Below are positions 9,610-18,080 of a stretch of DNA of 64,000 nucleotides, in pieces. The DNA lies in contig JAKBLM010000017.1 of NCBI GenBank assembly GCA_021832085.1, positions 1-64,000 on the forward strand, written 5' to 3'. Positions within the stretch are counted from its first letter, which is position 1. Every line of letters starts with the position of its first letter. The stretch comes from Acidobacteriota bacterium (GTDB lineage: Bacteria; Acidobacteriota; Terriglobia; Acidiferrales; UBA7541). The notes beneath the pieces are model-generated. The model ran no database searches and was not told where the DNA came from. It worked only from the letters and a program-made list of their open reading frames with translations. The translations under genes were made by a program, and so were the position numbers.

Positions 9610-9908
9610 AGCAGCGGCGGGAAAAACGGAGTTTTGGCCAAGGATGCGGAAAGTTGCCACGCGGAAATACCGGGCGTGGGACAACTGACAACGGCCGCAA
9701 ATTGAAAAGAGGGTGCTGCCGGCTGGGGACACAGGCTAAAGCCTATGCCACAGACTGCACAGCCAGGATTGGCTGTGCTACTGCGAAGAACGCGGGCTCG
9801 CCCGTGAAACGGTTTTGGGCACGGCCCGGGCGGGCTGTGCTACTGGGGGCAGTAAGCAGGAGAGCAGTTGGGGGAAGTAGAGACTTTCGAGACATAGGAG
9901 AGAGAGCA
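9610..9908. repeat. Intergenic region with REP-like elements
   Basis: No gene is visible. It holds a TTAA/TGAA-type hairpin (9730-9752, tail GCCAC), a CACAGCC-family hairpin (9757-9781, tail GCTAC) and a degraded relative at about 9820-9845. A ribosome site (AGGAGAGAGAG) for the next gene closes the region. Confidence 0.75.
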
Positions 9909-10718
9909 ATGGCGAGCACGGCTGCAGTGGAAAAGAAGGAGTTGATTCACTACCGCGTGGAAGACGGCGTCGGCATCTTCGAGATGGACGATCCGCCAGC
10001 CAATACGTACACCTATGAGATGATGCTTCAGCTCGACGCGGCCATTCTGCGCGCGCGGATGGACGACAACGTTCACGTGCTGCTGCTGCGCGGCGCGGGC
10101 GAAAAATTCTTCTCGGCCGGCGCGAGCATTCCGATGCTCGCCAAGGCCGATCCGCAGTTCAAATACTATTTCTGCCTGCACGCCAACGAGACGCTGAACC
10201 GGCTGGAAGAGACGCCGAAGCTGGTAATCGCCGCGCTGAACGGGCACACGGTGGGCGGCGGGCTCGAGATCGCGCTCGCCTGCGACATCCGGATTGCCAA
10301 GCGGGATGCCGGCAAGATCGGCCTGCCCGAGGTGAACCTGGGCGTGCTGCCGGGCACCGGCGGGACGCAGCGGCTCAGCCGGCTGATCGGGCGCTCGCGC
10401 GCGGTGGAACTGATCGCCACGGGGCGCACGTTCGGCTTCGAGGAAGCGCTCGACATGGGCCTCGTCCACTACGTCTACGAGCCCGATACCTATTGGGACG
10501 ACGTGATGGCCTACGCAAAGCAGTTCGTTCCGCCGAACAAGGCGGCGCGCGCCGTGGGACGGATCAAGCGGTCGTGCATCGCCGGGTGCGAGATGGGATT
10601 CAAGGAAGCTCTGGGGCTCGAACGCGAGCTGCAGCAGATCCTCTTCACCAGCGAGGACGCGAAGGAAGGGTTGAAGGCGTACGTCGAGAAGCGGCAGCCG
10701 GAGTTTCACGGGAAGTAG
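9909..10718 (+). CDS. Enoyl-CoA hydratase/isomerase (crotonase) family protein
   Basis: This is a 269-residue crotonase started at the ATG at 9909, which has a GGAGAG ribosome site. The oxyanion-hole segments (FSAGASIPML and GHTVGGGLEIALACD) and both catalytic-type glutamates (GGGLE and LPEVNLG) are present, so hydratase chemistry on an enoyl-CoA is likely. It lies between the TetR regulator and an aldehyde dehydrogenase and precedes a BoxB-like epoxidase. In the box pathway BoxC is also a crotonase, but BoxC is about twice this length, so a BoxC assignment is not supported. Confidence 0.88.
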   Translation: MASTAAVEKKELIHYRVEDGVGIFEMDDPPANTYTYEMMLQLDAAILRARMDDNVHVLLLRGAGEKFFSAGASIPMLAKADPQFKYYFCLHANETLNRLEETPKLVIAALNGHTVGGGLEIALACDIRIAKRDAGKIGLPEVNLGVLPGTGGTQRLSRLIGRSRAVELIATGRTFGFEEALDMGLVHYVYEPDTYWDDVMAYAKQFVPPNKAARAVGRIKRSCIAGCEMGFKEALGLERELQQILFTSEDAKEGLKAYVEKRQPEFHGK

Positions 10719-10736
10719 GACGGAGCCGGTTTTGCA

Positions 10737-10913
10737 GGGGCGGGTTGCAAACCCGCCCCTACGGAGCGCGACGGGGCGTGAATGTGCCGCCCTGAAGGGC
10801 GGCGCTACACGACGTGCAGAGGACGTGCAGAGTTAGCCACACGCAAATGCGGCGCGTGGGGCGCCCGGCCACGAAAACGCGGGATTCGTAAGGGCACGTT
10901 GCAACGTGCCCCT
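10737..10913. repeat. REP-like repeats between crotonase and ALDH genes
   Basis: Three different hairpin families lie in series: GGGGCGGGTT-type (10737-10761, tail CCTAC), GCC-type with TGAA loop (10785-10810, tail GCTACAC) and the GGGCACGTTGCAACGTGCCC palindrome (10891-10913, tail CCTAC). Confidence 0.8.
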
Positions 10914-10941
10914 ACCCAGCGAGTGACGGAGAGAAGGGGCT

Positions 10942-12417
10942 ATGACGGAGACGGCGACGAAACGGGAAATTCGGCCGGGGAAACTTTTCATCGGCGGCGA
11001 GTGGCGCGAGCCGGCCGGCGGCGGATCGTATGAGACGCTGAATCCGGCGACGGGCCAGCCGCTCACGGTGATCGCAGAAGCAAGCGAGCGCGACGTGGAT
11101 GAGGCGGTGCGCGCGGCGCGGCAGGCGTTCGAAGCGGGGCCGTGGGCGGAGATGAGCGCGGCCGATCGCGCCAAGATCCTGTGGCGCATCGCCGACCTGA
11201 TCGACCAGCACAACGAGGAGTTGGGCACGCTCGAAACGCTCGACAACGGCAAGCCGATCTTCGAATCGTGCCAGGTGGATATGCCGATGGTGGCGGAGGT
11301 GTTCCGCTATTACGCCGGCTGGGCGACAAAGATTCAGGGCGAGACGGTGCCGGTGCGCGGGCCGTTTCTGCATTACACGCTGCGGGAGCCGCTGGGGGTG
11401 GTCGGCGCGATCGTGCCATGGAATTTTCCGCTGCTGCTGGCTTCGTGGAAAGTGGCGCCGGCGCTGGCGGCGGGCAACACGGTGGTGCTGAAGCCGGCTC
11501 CGTGGACGCCGCTGACGGCGCTGCGGCTGGCCGAACTGGCGCAGGAAGCGGGGCTGCCGGCGGGCGCGCTGAACGTGCTGACCGGATCGACGCGGGAGCT
11601 GGGCCGGGCGATGGTGACGCACAAGGGCATCGACAAGATCGCGTTCACCGGCTCGACGGCGACCGGGCAGGAGATTTTGCGGAATTCGGCCGAGACGCTG
11701 AAGCAAGTGACGCTCGAACTGGGCGGGAAATCGCCGAATATCGTTTTCGCCGACGCCGATCTGGAAGCGGCTGCGCGCGGGGCGACGACCGGTATCTTCT
11801 ACGGCAAGGGCGAGGTGTGCGCGGCGGGATCGCGGCTCTTCGTCGAGCGGAAAATCCACGACGAGTTCATGGAAAAGCTGATTGCGCGGACGGCGAAGGT
11901 GCGGCCGGGCGATCCGCTCCATCCGAAAACGCGGCTGGGGCCGCTGGTGAGCGAGCCGCAGATGAAGAAAGTGCTCGGCTACATCGAGAAGGGCACGAGC
12001 GAGGGCGCCAAGATCGTCGCCGGCGGAAAACGGGCAGAGTTTGGCGACGGCAAGGGCTATTTCGTCGAGCCGACCGTTTTCGACGGCGTGCGGAACGACA
12101 TGATGATCGCGCGCGAGGAGATTTTTGGGCCGGTGCTCGCGACGATTCCGTTCGACGACGTCGAGGACGTTGTGCGCCAGGCGAACGACAACCCGTACGG
12201 TCTGGCGGCAGCCGTCTGGACGCGCGACATCGGCAAGGCGCACCGGGTAGCGCGGCGGCTCCAGGCCGGAACGGTGTGGATCAACACCTACAACAATTAC
12301 GATCCGGCGGCGGCGTTTGGCGGCTACAAGATGAGCGGATTCGGGCGCGAGTTGAGCGGACACGCGATGGAGCATTACACGCAGGTGAAGAGCGTGTGGG
12401 TGAATTTGAAGGAGTAG
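10942..12417 (+). CDS. NAD(P)-dependent aldehyde dehydrogenase
   Basis: This is a 491-residue ALDH-superfamily enzyme that oxidises an aldehyde to an acid. Visible motifs are PWNFPLLLASWK, the cofactor loop FTGSTATGQEI, the general-base glutamate in LELGGKSPNIV, and the catalytic cysteine in GKGEVCAAGSR at about residue 292. The C-terminal EEIFGPVL motif is intact. In the box pathway a semialdehyde dehydrogenase (BoxD) follows ring opening. This protein looks like a general ALDH rather than BoxD, so the role is inferred from context only. Confidence 0.9.
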   Translation: MTETATKREIRPGKLFIGGEWREPAGGGSYETLNPATGQPLTVIAEASERDVDEAVRAARQAFEAGPWAEMSAADRAKILWRIADLIDQHNEELGTLETLDNGKPIFESCQVDMPMVAEVFRYYAGWATKIQGETVPVRGPFLHYTLREPLGVVGAIVPWNFPLLLASWKVAPALAAGNTVVLKPAPWTPLTALRLAELAQEAGLPAGALNVLTGSTRELGRAMVTHKGIDKIAFTGSTATGQEILRNSAETLKQVTLELGGKSPNIVFADADLEAAARGATTGIFYGKGEVCAAGSRLFVERKIHDEFMEKLIARTAKVRPGDPLHPKTRLGPLVSEPQMKKVLGYIEKGTSEGAKIVAGGKRAEFGDGKGYFVEPTVFDGVRNDMMIAREEIFGPVLATIPFDDVEDVVRQANDNPYGLAAAVWTRDIGKAHRVARRLQAGTVWINTYNNYDPAAAFGGYKMSGFGRELSGHAMEHYTQVKSVWVNLKE

Positions 12418-12435
12418 TTGCGGGCCTGAGGCAAT

Positions 12436-12614
12436 GTGCCGCCCTGAGGAGCCTGTGTGGCAACCGGGGGTCGATGATAGCGGTGAGGGCAATCCGAACA
12501 GCAGATCCCTCACCACCGTTCGGCAGAAGACGCCGACCGGGTTCGGGATGACAGCGCTCCGGATGGGGGATGGATTGCAAGGGCAATGTGCCGCCCTGAA
12601 GGGCGGCGCTACAC
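12436..12614. repeat. Intergenic repeats: truncated REP, long mosaic element, REP
   Basis: A half copy of the GCC hairpin lies at 12436-12450. A longer element (about 12480-12552) ends with a block of 39 nt that recurs at 23380-23419 with few mismatches. A complete GCC-family hairpin follows at 12589-12614. No gene is visible between the ALDH stop and 12681. Confidence 0.75.
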
Positions 12615-12681
12615 AAAGGCGGAGGGCCACCGGCGGGCGGAGGAGTTTGGGGAAGGACGCAGTCTGAAGGAGGTAAGCGAC

Positions 12682-13800
12682 ATGCGAGCGGCGAGGATCG
12701 GGACATTTGACGATTGGGTGGACCTGTTTCGCGAATGGCGGAAGGACATCGAGGTCAATTACGACGAGATCGAGAACTACCAGTTCGAGGCGAAATTCGG
12801 GAAGACGCGCTCGAACGAGGTGGAGTTCGGGGCGTTCAAGGGCCGCCCGAAATGGGAAAAGGTGATCGCGATACCCGACCAGCGGATCCGGGACGCGCTG
12901 CAGAACCTGATCATTTACCAGGGCGACACGGAATTCGCGTCGGTGGAGCAGCAGCGGCGGCTGTTCCAGAACTCGCCGAGCGAGCACGACCGGCAGTCGC
13001 TGTGCCGCGTGGTGACCGAGGAGATGCGGCACGGCTTCCAGATGTGCTATCTGCTGGTGAGCCATTTCGGATACGGCGGGCGGATCGAGGCGCAGAAGAT
13101 GCTGGAGCGGCGCGCATTCGAGCAGAAGCGGCTGCTCGGCGCGTTCAACCAGGACGTGAAGCACTGGCTCGATTTCTACACCTACACCGACTTCGTCGAC
13201 CGCGACGGCAAATTCCAGCTCACGATGCTGAGCTTTTCCGGCTTCGCGCCTCTCGCCCAGTCGATGATCCCGATGCTCAAGGAGGAATCGTTCCACCTGG
13301 GCACCGGGCAGGACGGGCTGAAACGGGTGGTGAGCGCGGGCGTGGTGCCGATTTCGGTGATCCAGAAATACGTGAACAAGTGGATTCCGGTGAGCTGCGA
13401 CCTGTTCGGCGTCGACCGGTCGAATTCGGCGCACTGGTTCTACGTGTGGGGCCTGAAGGGCCGCTACGACGAGCCGAACGCGCGGCCGGATGCCGACATG
13501 GACGAGCTGAACGACTACAGCCGGCGACTTTACCACGAGGAGTGCCAGAAGCTGATCGACCAGATCAACAAGCACGTGCCGGAGGGCCAGCCGAAACTCT
13601 TCGTGCCCGACATCAAGTTCAATCGCCACATCGGGCAGTGGGCCGACGAGCCGTACGGCGTGCACGGCGAGCGGATCGATCCGGAGAAATTCCCCGAGTA
13701 TTTGAAGGAAGTGCTGCCGGGCCCCGAGGACGTGAAGCTGGTGCTCGACATCCAGGCGAACGAACCGAAGTGGGTGGCACCAAAGGGCGCGATGGCCTGA
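12682..13800 (+). CDS. BoxB/PaaA-type di-iron oxygenase (benzoyl-CoA 2,3-epoxidase-like)
   Basis: This 372-residue protein has a textbook AGGAGGT site before the ATG at 12682. It aligns by eye with BoxB, the ferritin-like di-iron subunit that epoxidises benzoyl-CoA: the blocks QGDTEFASVEQQR, VTEEMRHG, DRDGKFQL and LKEESFHLGTG supply the expected Glu, Glu-x-x-His, Asp and Glu-x-x-His iron ligands. BoxB is about 470 residues, so this is a shorter relative. No BoxA-type reductase gene is in the window, so the electron donor is unknown. The surrounding crotonases, ALDH and CoA-transferase-like genes support an aryl-CoA or related CoA-thioester substrate. The name benzoyl-CoA epoxidase is a family-level assignment, not a substrate claim. 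Confidence 0.82.
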   Translation: MRAARIGTFDDWVDLFREWRKDIEVNYDEIENYQFEAKFGKTRSNEVEFGAFKGRPKWEKVIAIPDQRIRDALQNLIIYQGDTEFASVEQQRRLFQNSPSEHDRQSLCRVVTEEMRHGFQMCYLLVSHFGYGGRIEAQKMLERRAFEQKRLLGAFNQDVKHWLDFYTYTDFVDRDGKFQLTMLSFSGFAPLAQSMIPMLKEESFHLGTGQDGLKRVVSAGVVPISVIQKYVNKWIPVSCDLFGVDRSNSAHWFYVWGLKGRYDEPNARPDADMDELNDYSRRLYHEECQKLIDQINKHVPEGQPKLFVPDIKFNRHIGQWADEPYGVHGERIDPEKFPEYLKEVLPGPEDVKLVLDIQANEPKWVAPKGAMA

Positions 13801-14136
13801 GACGTGGGCGAGAGATTCCCACGCGCGAAGGCGGCGCGTGCGGCAGGTTCACAGCACGTGAGGCGCGAAGAGACACAGGCTGAAGCCTATGCCACCGCGG
13901 CAATGAAGTTGGCAGGGGCGGGTCCCGTGAGTCCGTCCGGGACGCAGAAGGCGGGTTTGAAACCCGCCCCTACCATGGCGCGACGGGATCAGTGGCACAA
14001 CCTTCAGGTTGTGTCCTGTTGGCTCGGTTTGAGGCGGGATTCCCCGCGCAAAGGCGGCGCGTACGGCACCCGCGCGCGAAGACGCGGGGTTCGCAGGGGC
14101 ACGTTGCAACGTGCCCTTACGGCAGGTTAATAGCAC
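13801..14136. repeat. Intergenic region made mostly of REP-like elements
   Basis: Elements seen: CACAGGC hairpin (13873-13896), a long GGGGCGGGTCCC...GGGTTTGAAACCCGCCCCTACC double element (13913-13975), the CACAACC-TTCA-GGTTGTG hairpin (13991-14017) and the GGGCACGTTGC palindrome (14097-14119). No coding sequence was recognised. Confidence 0.8.
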
Positions 14137-14940
14137 ATGAGGCTAGGAGAGCCACAGGCCGAGGCTTGTGCCACGAGATCAGGTTTCACGCTGGGCGAGC
14201 TGATGGTGGCGGCCGCGGCGCGGGAAATTCTCGACGGCGAATGGGTGTTCGTGGGCATGCGGCTGCCGCTGCTGGCGTTCCTCGTTGCCAAGCGGCTGCA
14301 TGCCCCGCGCGCGGTGGGCCTCTATGAGAACGGGGTGATCCGCGTGGATCCGGCGCCGGAGATGCTCTACACGATGGCCGATCCGCCGAATCAGCGCGGC
14401 GCAACGTACTGCGGCGAGATGACGCGCGTGATGAGCCTGCTGCAGCAGGGGTGCGTCGATGTCGGCTTCCTCGGAGCGGCCGAGGTCGATCGGCACGGCA
14501 ACCTGAATTCCACCTGGGGACGGAGGGACGGGCAAGTGGTGCGGCTGCCGGGCTCGGGCGGCGCGGGCGATATCGCTTGCCTGGCGAAACGCACGGTGGT
14601 GCTGATGGCGCATCAGCCGCACCGGCTGGTCGAGCGCGTCGGCTACGTCACCTCGCCCGGCTACGGCACGGGCGGCGACTGGCGAAGCGCAATCGGCTTG
14701 CGCGCCGGCTCGGGACCGGCGGCAATTCTGACGACGATGGGCGTGCTGCGGTTCGACGAAACCGGCGACGCCTATCTCGCGTCGGTTCATCCCGGCGTGG
14801 CCGTCGGGCAGGTCGTCGCGAACACGGGCTGGAAACTGCGAGTGGCGGCGGACCTGGGCGAAACGCCGGCGCCGAGCGCGGCCGAACTCGGCGTGATTCG
14901 GGAATTCGATCCGGAAGGCTTCTGGACGAGGCAACCATGA
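14137..14940 (+). CDS. CoA-transferase family I subunit, beta type (GctB/IpdB-like)
   Basis: This 267-residue protein resembles the beta subunits of glutaconate CoA-transferase and of the ring-opening hydrolase IpdAB. Visible features are the glycine-rich loop FVGMRLPLLAFLVAKRLHAP, a YENGVI segment where the family places its catalytic glutamate, and the C-terminal HPGVAVGQV. The first 13 or so codons fall inside a REP-like hairpin (14150-14174), so the annotated ATG at 14137 and N-terminus are repeat-derived and no clear Shine-Dalgarno site precedes them. The stop overlaps the next ATG (ATGA). With the alpha-type gene at 15910 it probably forms a heteromer that transfers CoA or hydrolyses a C-C bond of a cyclic CoA ester. 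Confidence 0.8.
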   Translation: MRLGEPQAEACATRSGFTLGELMVAAAAREILDGEWVFVGMRLPLLAFLVAKRLHAPRAVGLYENGVIRVDPAPEMLYTMADPPNQRGATYCGEMTRVMSLLQQGCVDVGFLGAAEVDRHGNLNSTWGRRDGQVVRLPGSGGAGDIACLAKRTVVLMAHQPHRLVERVGYVTSPGYGTGGDWRSAIGLRAGSGPAAILTTMGVLRFDETGDAYLASVHPGVAVGQVVANTGWKLRVAADLGETPAPSAAELGVIREFDPEGFWTRQP

Positions 14941-15701
14941 GCGACCAAATGATTCAAGTTCGCAGCGAGGAGCGTGTGGCGTGGGTCGATCTGGACCGTC
15001 CGCCGCTCAACATTCTGAATATCGCGATGATGCGCGAGCTGTGCGACGTGGTGGACGCGATCGCGCCGAAACACGACGTGCTGATTTTCCGCGGCTCTGG
15101 GCCGAAGGGGTTTTCGGCGGGCGCCGATGTGGGCGACCACGCGCCCGAGCACGTGGCCGCGATGCTCAACGCGTTTCACGGGGTGTTTCGGCGGCTGTGG
15201 AACGCCCGATGCCTCACGATTGCCGCGGTGCACGGCTGGTGCCTGGGCGGCGGCTGCGAGCTGGCGATGTTTTGCGATTTCGTGCTTGCAACCGAGTCGG
15301 CGGTATTCGGGCAGCCGGAAATCAAGCTGGGCGCCGTGCCGCCGGTGGCGATGGTGTTGTTGCCGCGGCTGGTGGGGTTCCGCGCGGCGAGCGACCTGGT
15401 TCTCACCGGCAGGAACGTGCCGGCGGGCGAGGCGGAAAAGCTGGGACTTGTGACGCGGACGGTGCCCGACGAAGGATTGGAAGAGGGGGTGCGGTCGCTG
15501 GTCGGGGAACTGGCGGCGCTGAGCCCAGCGGTGCTGAAGATGGCGCGGAACGAGCTGCGGGCGCGGGCAGGGCTCGATTTTTTGAAGGAACTGAACGACG
15601 TCGAGGCGTTTTACCTGGAGCGGCTGATTCGCACCAACGACGCGGTCGAAGGGATTCGCGCGTTTCTCGAAAAGCGCAAGCCGGTTTGGAGCGGGCGGTA
15701 G
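14937..15701 (+). CDS. Crotonase family, cyclohexa-1,5-dienecarbonyl-CoA hydratase (Dch/BamR)-like
   Basis: This 254-residue crotonase is coupled to the preceding gene by an ATGA overlap. Its motifs PPLNILNIAMMREL, FSAGADVGDHAPEHV, GWCLGGGCELAMFCD and GQPEIKLGAVPPVA closely match the Dch/BamR hydratases that add water to cyclohexa-1,5-diene-1-carbonyl-CoA in anaerobic benzoyl-CoA degradation. Both glutamates expected for hydration are present. Finding a Dch-like enzyme beside an oxygen-dependent BoxB-like enzyme is unexpected. The substrate may be a related cyclic dienoyl-CoA. Assignment is by motif memory, not a database search. Confidence 0.82.
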   Translation: MSDQMIQVRSEERVAWVDLDRPPLNILNIAMMRELCDVVDAIAPKHDVLIFRGSGPKGFSAGADVGDHAPEHVAAMLNAFHGVFRRLWNARCLTIAAVHGWCLGGGCELAMFCDFVLATESAVFGQPEIKLGAVPPVAMVLLPRLVGFRAASDLVLTGRNVPAGEAEKLGLVTRTVPDEGLEEGVRSLVGELAALSPAVLKMARNELRARAGLDFLKELNDVEAFYLERLIRTNDAVEGIRAFLEKRKPVWSGR

Positions 15702-15730
15702 GGAACAGAAGATCGCCGGGCGTCAGGAGG

Positions 15731-15892
15731 GCCGTGGGCTGAAGCGTGGGCTACCCGCAGCGGCGCTTGAAAAAATGTGCCGGCCTGAAGGCCGGCGCTA
15801 CAGGTGCTGTGGCGCAGCCTTCGGACTGTGTCGAACTGGCTCCGGGCGGAGGGTTGGTGAGGCGGAAGGGGCCACAGGGTGAAGGCCGCGGC
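15731..15892. repeat. REP-like repeats before the alpha CoA-transferase gene
   Basis: A degraded CACAGGC-type element (15731-15756), a GCC-family hairpin (15778-15802), a CACAACC-type relative (15805-15831) and another degraded CACAGGC-type element (15870-15892). No gene is visible in 15702-15909. Confidence 0.65.
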
Positions 15893-15909
15893 GCTGCGGA
15901 ATTAACGGG

Positions 15910-16839
15910 ATGGCGATAGAGCAAAATTCGAAGCTGCTGACGATGGGCGAGGCGATCGCGCGCTACGTGCCGTCGGGCTCGTCGGTGCTGATGGGCGCGG
16001 CGATGGAGCAGCTGATTCCGTTTGCCGCCGGGCACGAGCTGATTCGGCAGGACCGGCGCGACCTGACGCTGATCGGGCCGATTTCCGACATTCTCTTCGA
16101 CCAGCTGATCGGGGCGGGCTGCGTGGCGCGGGTCGAAGCGGCGTGGGTAGGCAACGTCTCGGCGGGCGTCGGATACAATCTGCGGCGCGCGACGGAACAG
16201 GGCGTTCCGCGGCCAGTGGAGATGATCGACTACACGAATTTCACGGTGGCGCTGGCGCTGCACGCGGCAGCGCTCGGCGTGCCTTTCCTGCCGACGCGCT
16301 CGACGCTCGGCAGCGACGTGCTGGCGCGGAATCCGCACCTGGTGGAGTTTCGCTCGCCGGTGGGCGGCGAGAAGCTGGTGGCCGTCGAGGCGCTTGCGCC
16401 CGACGTGGCGATCCTGCACGTGCAGCGCGCCGATGCCCAGGGCAACGCGCACGCCTGGGGCGGGCTGGGCGTGCAGATCGACGGCGCGCGGGCGGCACGG
16501 CGGGTGATCCTGGTCGCCGAGGAGATCGTCGAGCCGGAGGTGATCGCTTCCGATCCGAACCGGACCGAGATTCCCGGGATGCTGGTGAGCGCGGTGGTGC
16601 ACGAGCCGTGGGGCGCGCATCCCTCGCCGGTGCAGGGATATTACGGGCGCGACCACGCCTTTTTCCACGAGTATCACGAGCGGAGCCGGAAGCGAGAGGA
16701 TTTCGAAAACTGGCTGCGCGAATGGGTGCTGGGCGTAGAGAATCGCGCGGGATATCTCGAGCGGCTTGGCGCCGAGCGGCGCGGCACGCTCGGGGTGCGC
16801 GAGCATGCGTGGTCGGCGGCGGTGGATTTCGGGTATTAG
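15910..16839 (+). CDS. CoA-transferase family I subunit, alpha type (GctA/IpdA-like)
   Basis: This 309-residue protein resembles GctA-type CoA-transferase subunits: an N-terminal segment with a glycine-containing loop (SGSSVLMGAAMEQLIPFAA), the central FLPTRSTLGSDVL, and the ADAQGNAHAWGGLG block common in the alpha subunits. It should pair with the beta-type subunit at 14137, from which it is separated by the Dch-like gene and repeats. The paired subunits of IpdAB-type enzymes open a ring rather than move CoA. Either activity is possible here. Confidence 0.82.
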   Translation: MAIEQNSKLLTMGEAIARYVPSGSSVLMGAAMEQLIPFAAGHELIRQDRRDLTLIGPISDILFDQLIGAGCVARVEAAWVGNVSAGVGYNLRRATEQGVPRPVEMIDYTNFTVALALHAAALGVPFLPTRSTLGSDVLARNPHLVEFRSPVGGEKLVAVEALAPDVAILHVQRADAQGNAHAWGGLGVQIDGARAARRVILVAEEIVEPEVIASDPNRTEIPGMLVSAVVHEPWGAHPSPVQGYYGRDHAFFHEYHERSRKREDFENWLREWVLGVENRAGYLERLGAERRGTLGVREHAWSAAVDFGY

Positions 16840-17091
16840 GAGGGAGCGACGTTCAGCACAGGCGCCGTGCTGAACGGAGCATCCCGAAAATGGTGAGGCA
16901 AGGAAATGCCGGGAGATGTAGCAACAGGATCCTTCCGGATACACAGCGCCGGGACTCGCTGCGCTCATGGAGGGGCACGTTGCAACGTGCCCCTGTGGCA
17001 GGTTATGGGCGCGCGGGGCGAAAGGGGCCACAGGCTGAAGCCTGTGCCACTGAGGGCGTGAAACGGGTTTGGAAAGCCAAGGAGGGGGACG
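16840..17091. repeat. Intergenic REP-like repeats and mosaic fragment
   Basis: Contains a fragment resembling the long mosaic element (about 16905-16970, including GCGCCGGGACTCGCTGCG), a GGGCACGTTGC palindrome (16973-16993) and a CACAGGC-TGAA-GCCTGTG hairpin (17027-17050). The ribosome site of the rhodanese gene ends the region. Confidence 0.75.
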
Positions 17092-17415
17092 GTGGTGGAT
17101 TTGCAAATTGAGCCGCAAGAAGTGAAACAGAAAATCGAACGCGGCGATACGTTTGTCCTGCTCGACGTGCGCGAGCCATGGGAGCATGCGCTTTCGCGGA
17201 TCGAGGGCGCGGTGCTGATCCCGATGCAGGAGTTGCCGGCACAACTTGGCGCGATCGAGGACGCCGGCGAGGTGGTCGTCTTCTGCCACTCGGGGATTCG
17301 CAGCATGAACGCCGCCGCGTGGCTGCGCGACCAGGGCATAGAGAGCGTGCGATCGATGAACGGCGGCATCGACCGATGGTCGCTGGAGATCGATCCGGCC
17401 GTGCCGCGATATTGA
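17092..17415 (+). CDS. Single-domain rhodanese-like protein
   Basis: This is a 107-residue rhodanese domain beginning at a GTG with a GGAGGGGG site. The active-site loop reads CHSGIRS, with the cysteine persulfide residue intact, and the family VLLDVREPWEH block is near residue 25. Such proteins move sulfane sulfur or reduce thiols. It lies 32 bp upstream of the ArsC/Spx-like UGA-containing gene and is probably co-transcribed with it, which suggests a shared redox or sulfur/selenium role. Confidence 0.9.
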   Translation: MVDLQIEPQEVKQKIERGDTFVLLDVREPWEHALSRIEGAVLIPMQELPAQLGAIEDAGEVVVFCHSGIRSMNAAAWLRDQGIESVRSMNGGIDRWSLEIDPAVPRY

Positions 17416-17447
17416 GGGCGGCGCACGACGGCGAAAGGAAGTGAGCG

Positions 17448-17798
17448 ATGGCGAAGACGAAATTGCGGATGTACCTGAAACCGACCTGAACGTCGTGCCG
17501 CAAAGCAAGAGGTCTCTTGCTCGCGAAAAAAGCCGAGATGGAGCTGCGGGACCTGGGAAAAGACCCGCTCAGCGAAGCCGAGCTGGACGCGCTGATCGGC
17601 AAGAGCGATTACCTGCAATTTTTGAATCCACGAAACGAACTCTATCGCACGCGCAAGATGAAGCAGAAACCGCCTTCGCGCGCCGAAGCGATCAAGTTGA
17701 TGGCTCGGAACCCGAATTTGATTCGGCGGCCGATCGTTGTGGCGGGGAAGCGGATGGTGATCGGGTATGACGAGCAGGCGCTCGCGGAATTGGGATGA
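17448..17798 (+). CDS. ArsC/Spx-family thioredoxin-fold protein with in-frame UGA (probable selenoprotein)
   Basis: The gene is read from the ATG at 17448 (AAGGAAG site upstream) through a TGA at 17487-17489 to the TGA at 17796. It gives 116 residues, the family length. The N-terminus LRMYLKPT-U-TSCRKAR aligns with the CxxC start of Spx/ArsC proteins (CTSCRKAR), so UGA stands exactly where the first redox cysteine belongs. The rest is intact, including the family C-terminal RRPIVVAGKRM. A hairpin with a GGUC loop follows the UGA at bacterial SECIS distance. A known group of bacterial selenoproteins belongs to the ArsC-like family. Alternatives are a single-base nonsense mutation (TGC/TGT to TGA) or start at the TTG 17517, which would delete the active site. 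The sel genes are not in this window. Confidence 0.8.
17499..17525 (+). promoter_or_regulatory. Candidate bacterial SECIS element
   Basis: A 6-bp stem GCAAGA/TCTTGC (17505-17510, 17515-17520) closes a GGTC loop. A lower CGC/GCG stem flanks it across a small internal loop. The first loop G is the 22nd nucleotide after the UGA. A small loop starting with G just downstream of UGA is what SelB recognises in bacterial selenoprotein mRNAs. Confidence 0.75.
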
Positions 17799-18080
17799 TG
17801 TGACCAATGTGCCGGGCTGAAGCCCGGCGCTACACGGTGCTGGGACACGACCAGCGGTTGGAGATAACGGTGCCGCAATCGGAACAGCAGATCCCTCCCG
17901 ACAAACGGGGCCGGGACTCCCTGCGGTCGTCACCGACCTTGACCGATCACGGCGGAAGGCGCGTTCGGGTTCGGGGTGACAGCGGGCCGTGACTGCGAGG
18001 TGCCGGGCTAAAGCCCGGCGCTACACGGGCTGAGCGGAGACATGGGGCCGGTACAGGGATTGCGAAGCAAGGAGGGTTGA
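17799..18080. repeat. Intergenic REP-like and mosaic repeats
   Basis: GCC-family hairpins with GCCGGGC stems lie at 17810-17835 and 18001-18026. Between them (about 17865-17992) lies a long mosaic element sharing segments such as GGAACAGCAGATCCCTC and GGTTCGGGGTGACAGCG with 12480-12552. No gene recognised. Confidence 0.7.

Noticed and set aside
9909..10718. Calling the crotonase BoxC
   Set aside because: BoxC is about 550 residues, and this is 269 with ordinary hydratase motifs.
10912..13665. 917-codon minus-strand open frame across ALDH and BoxB-like genes
   Set aside because: Shadow of two real genes; crosses the repeat-filled spacer and shows no domain.
17517..17798. Short ORF starting at TTG as a complete gene
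   Set aside because: It begins after the redox motif and inside the hairpin; the longer frame through UGA has a proper ribosome site and family N-terminus.
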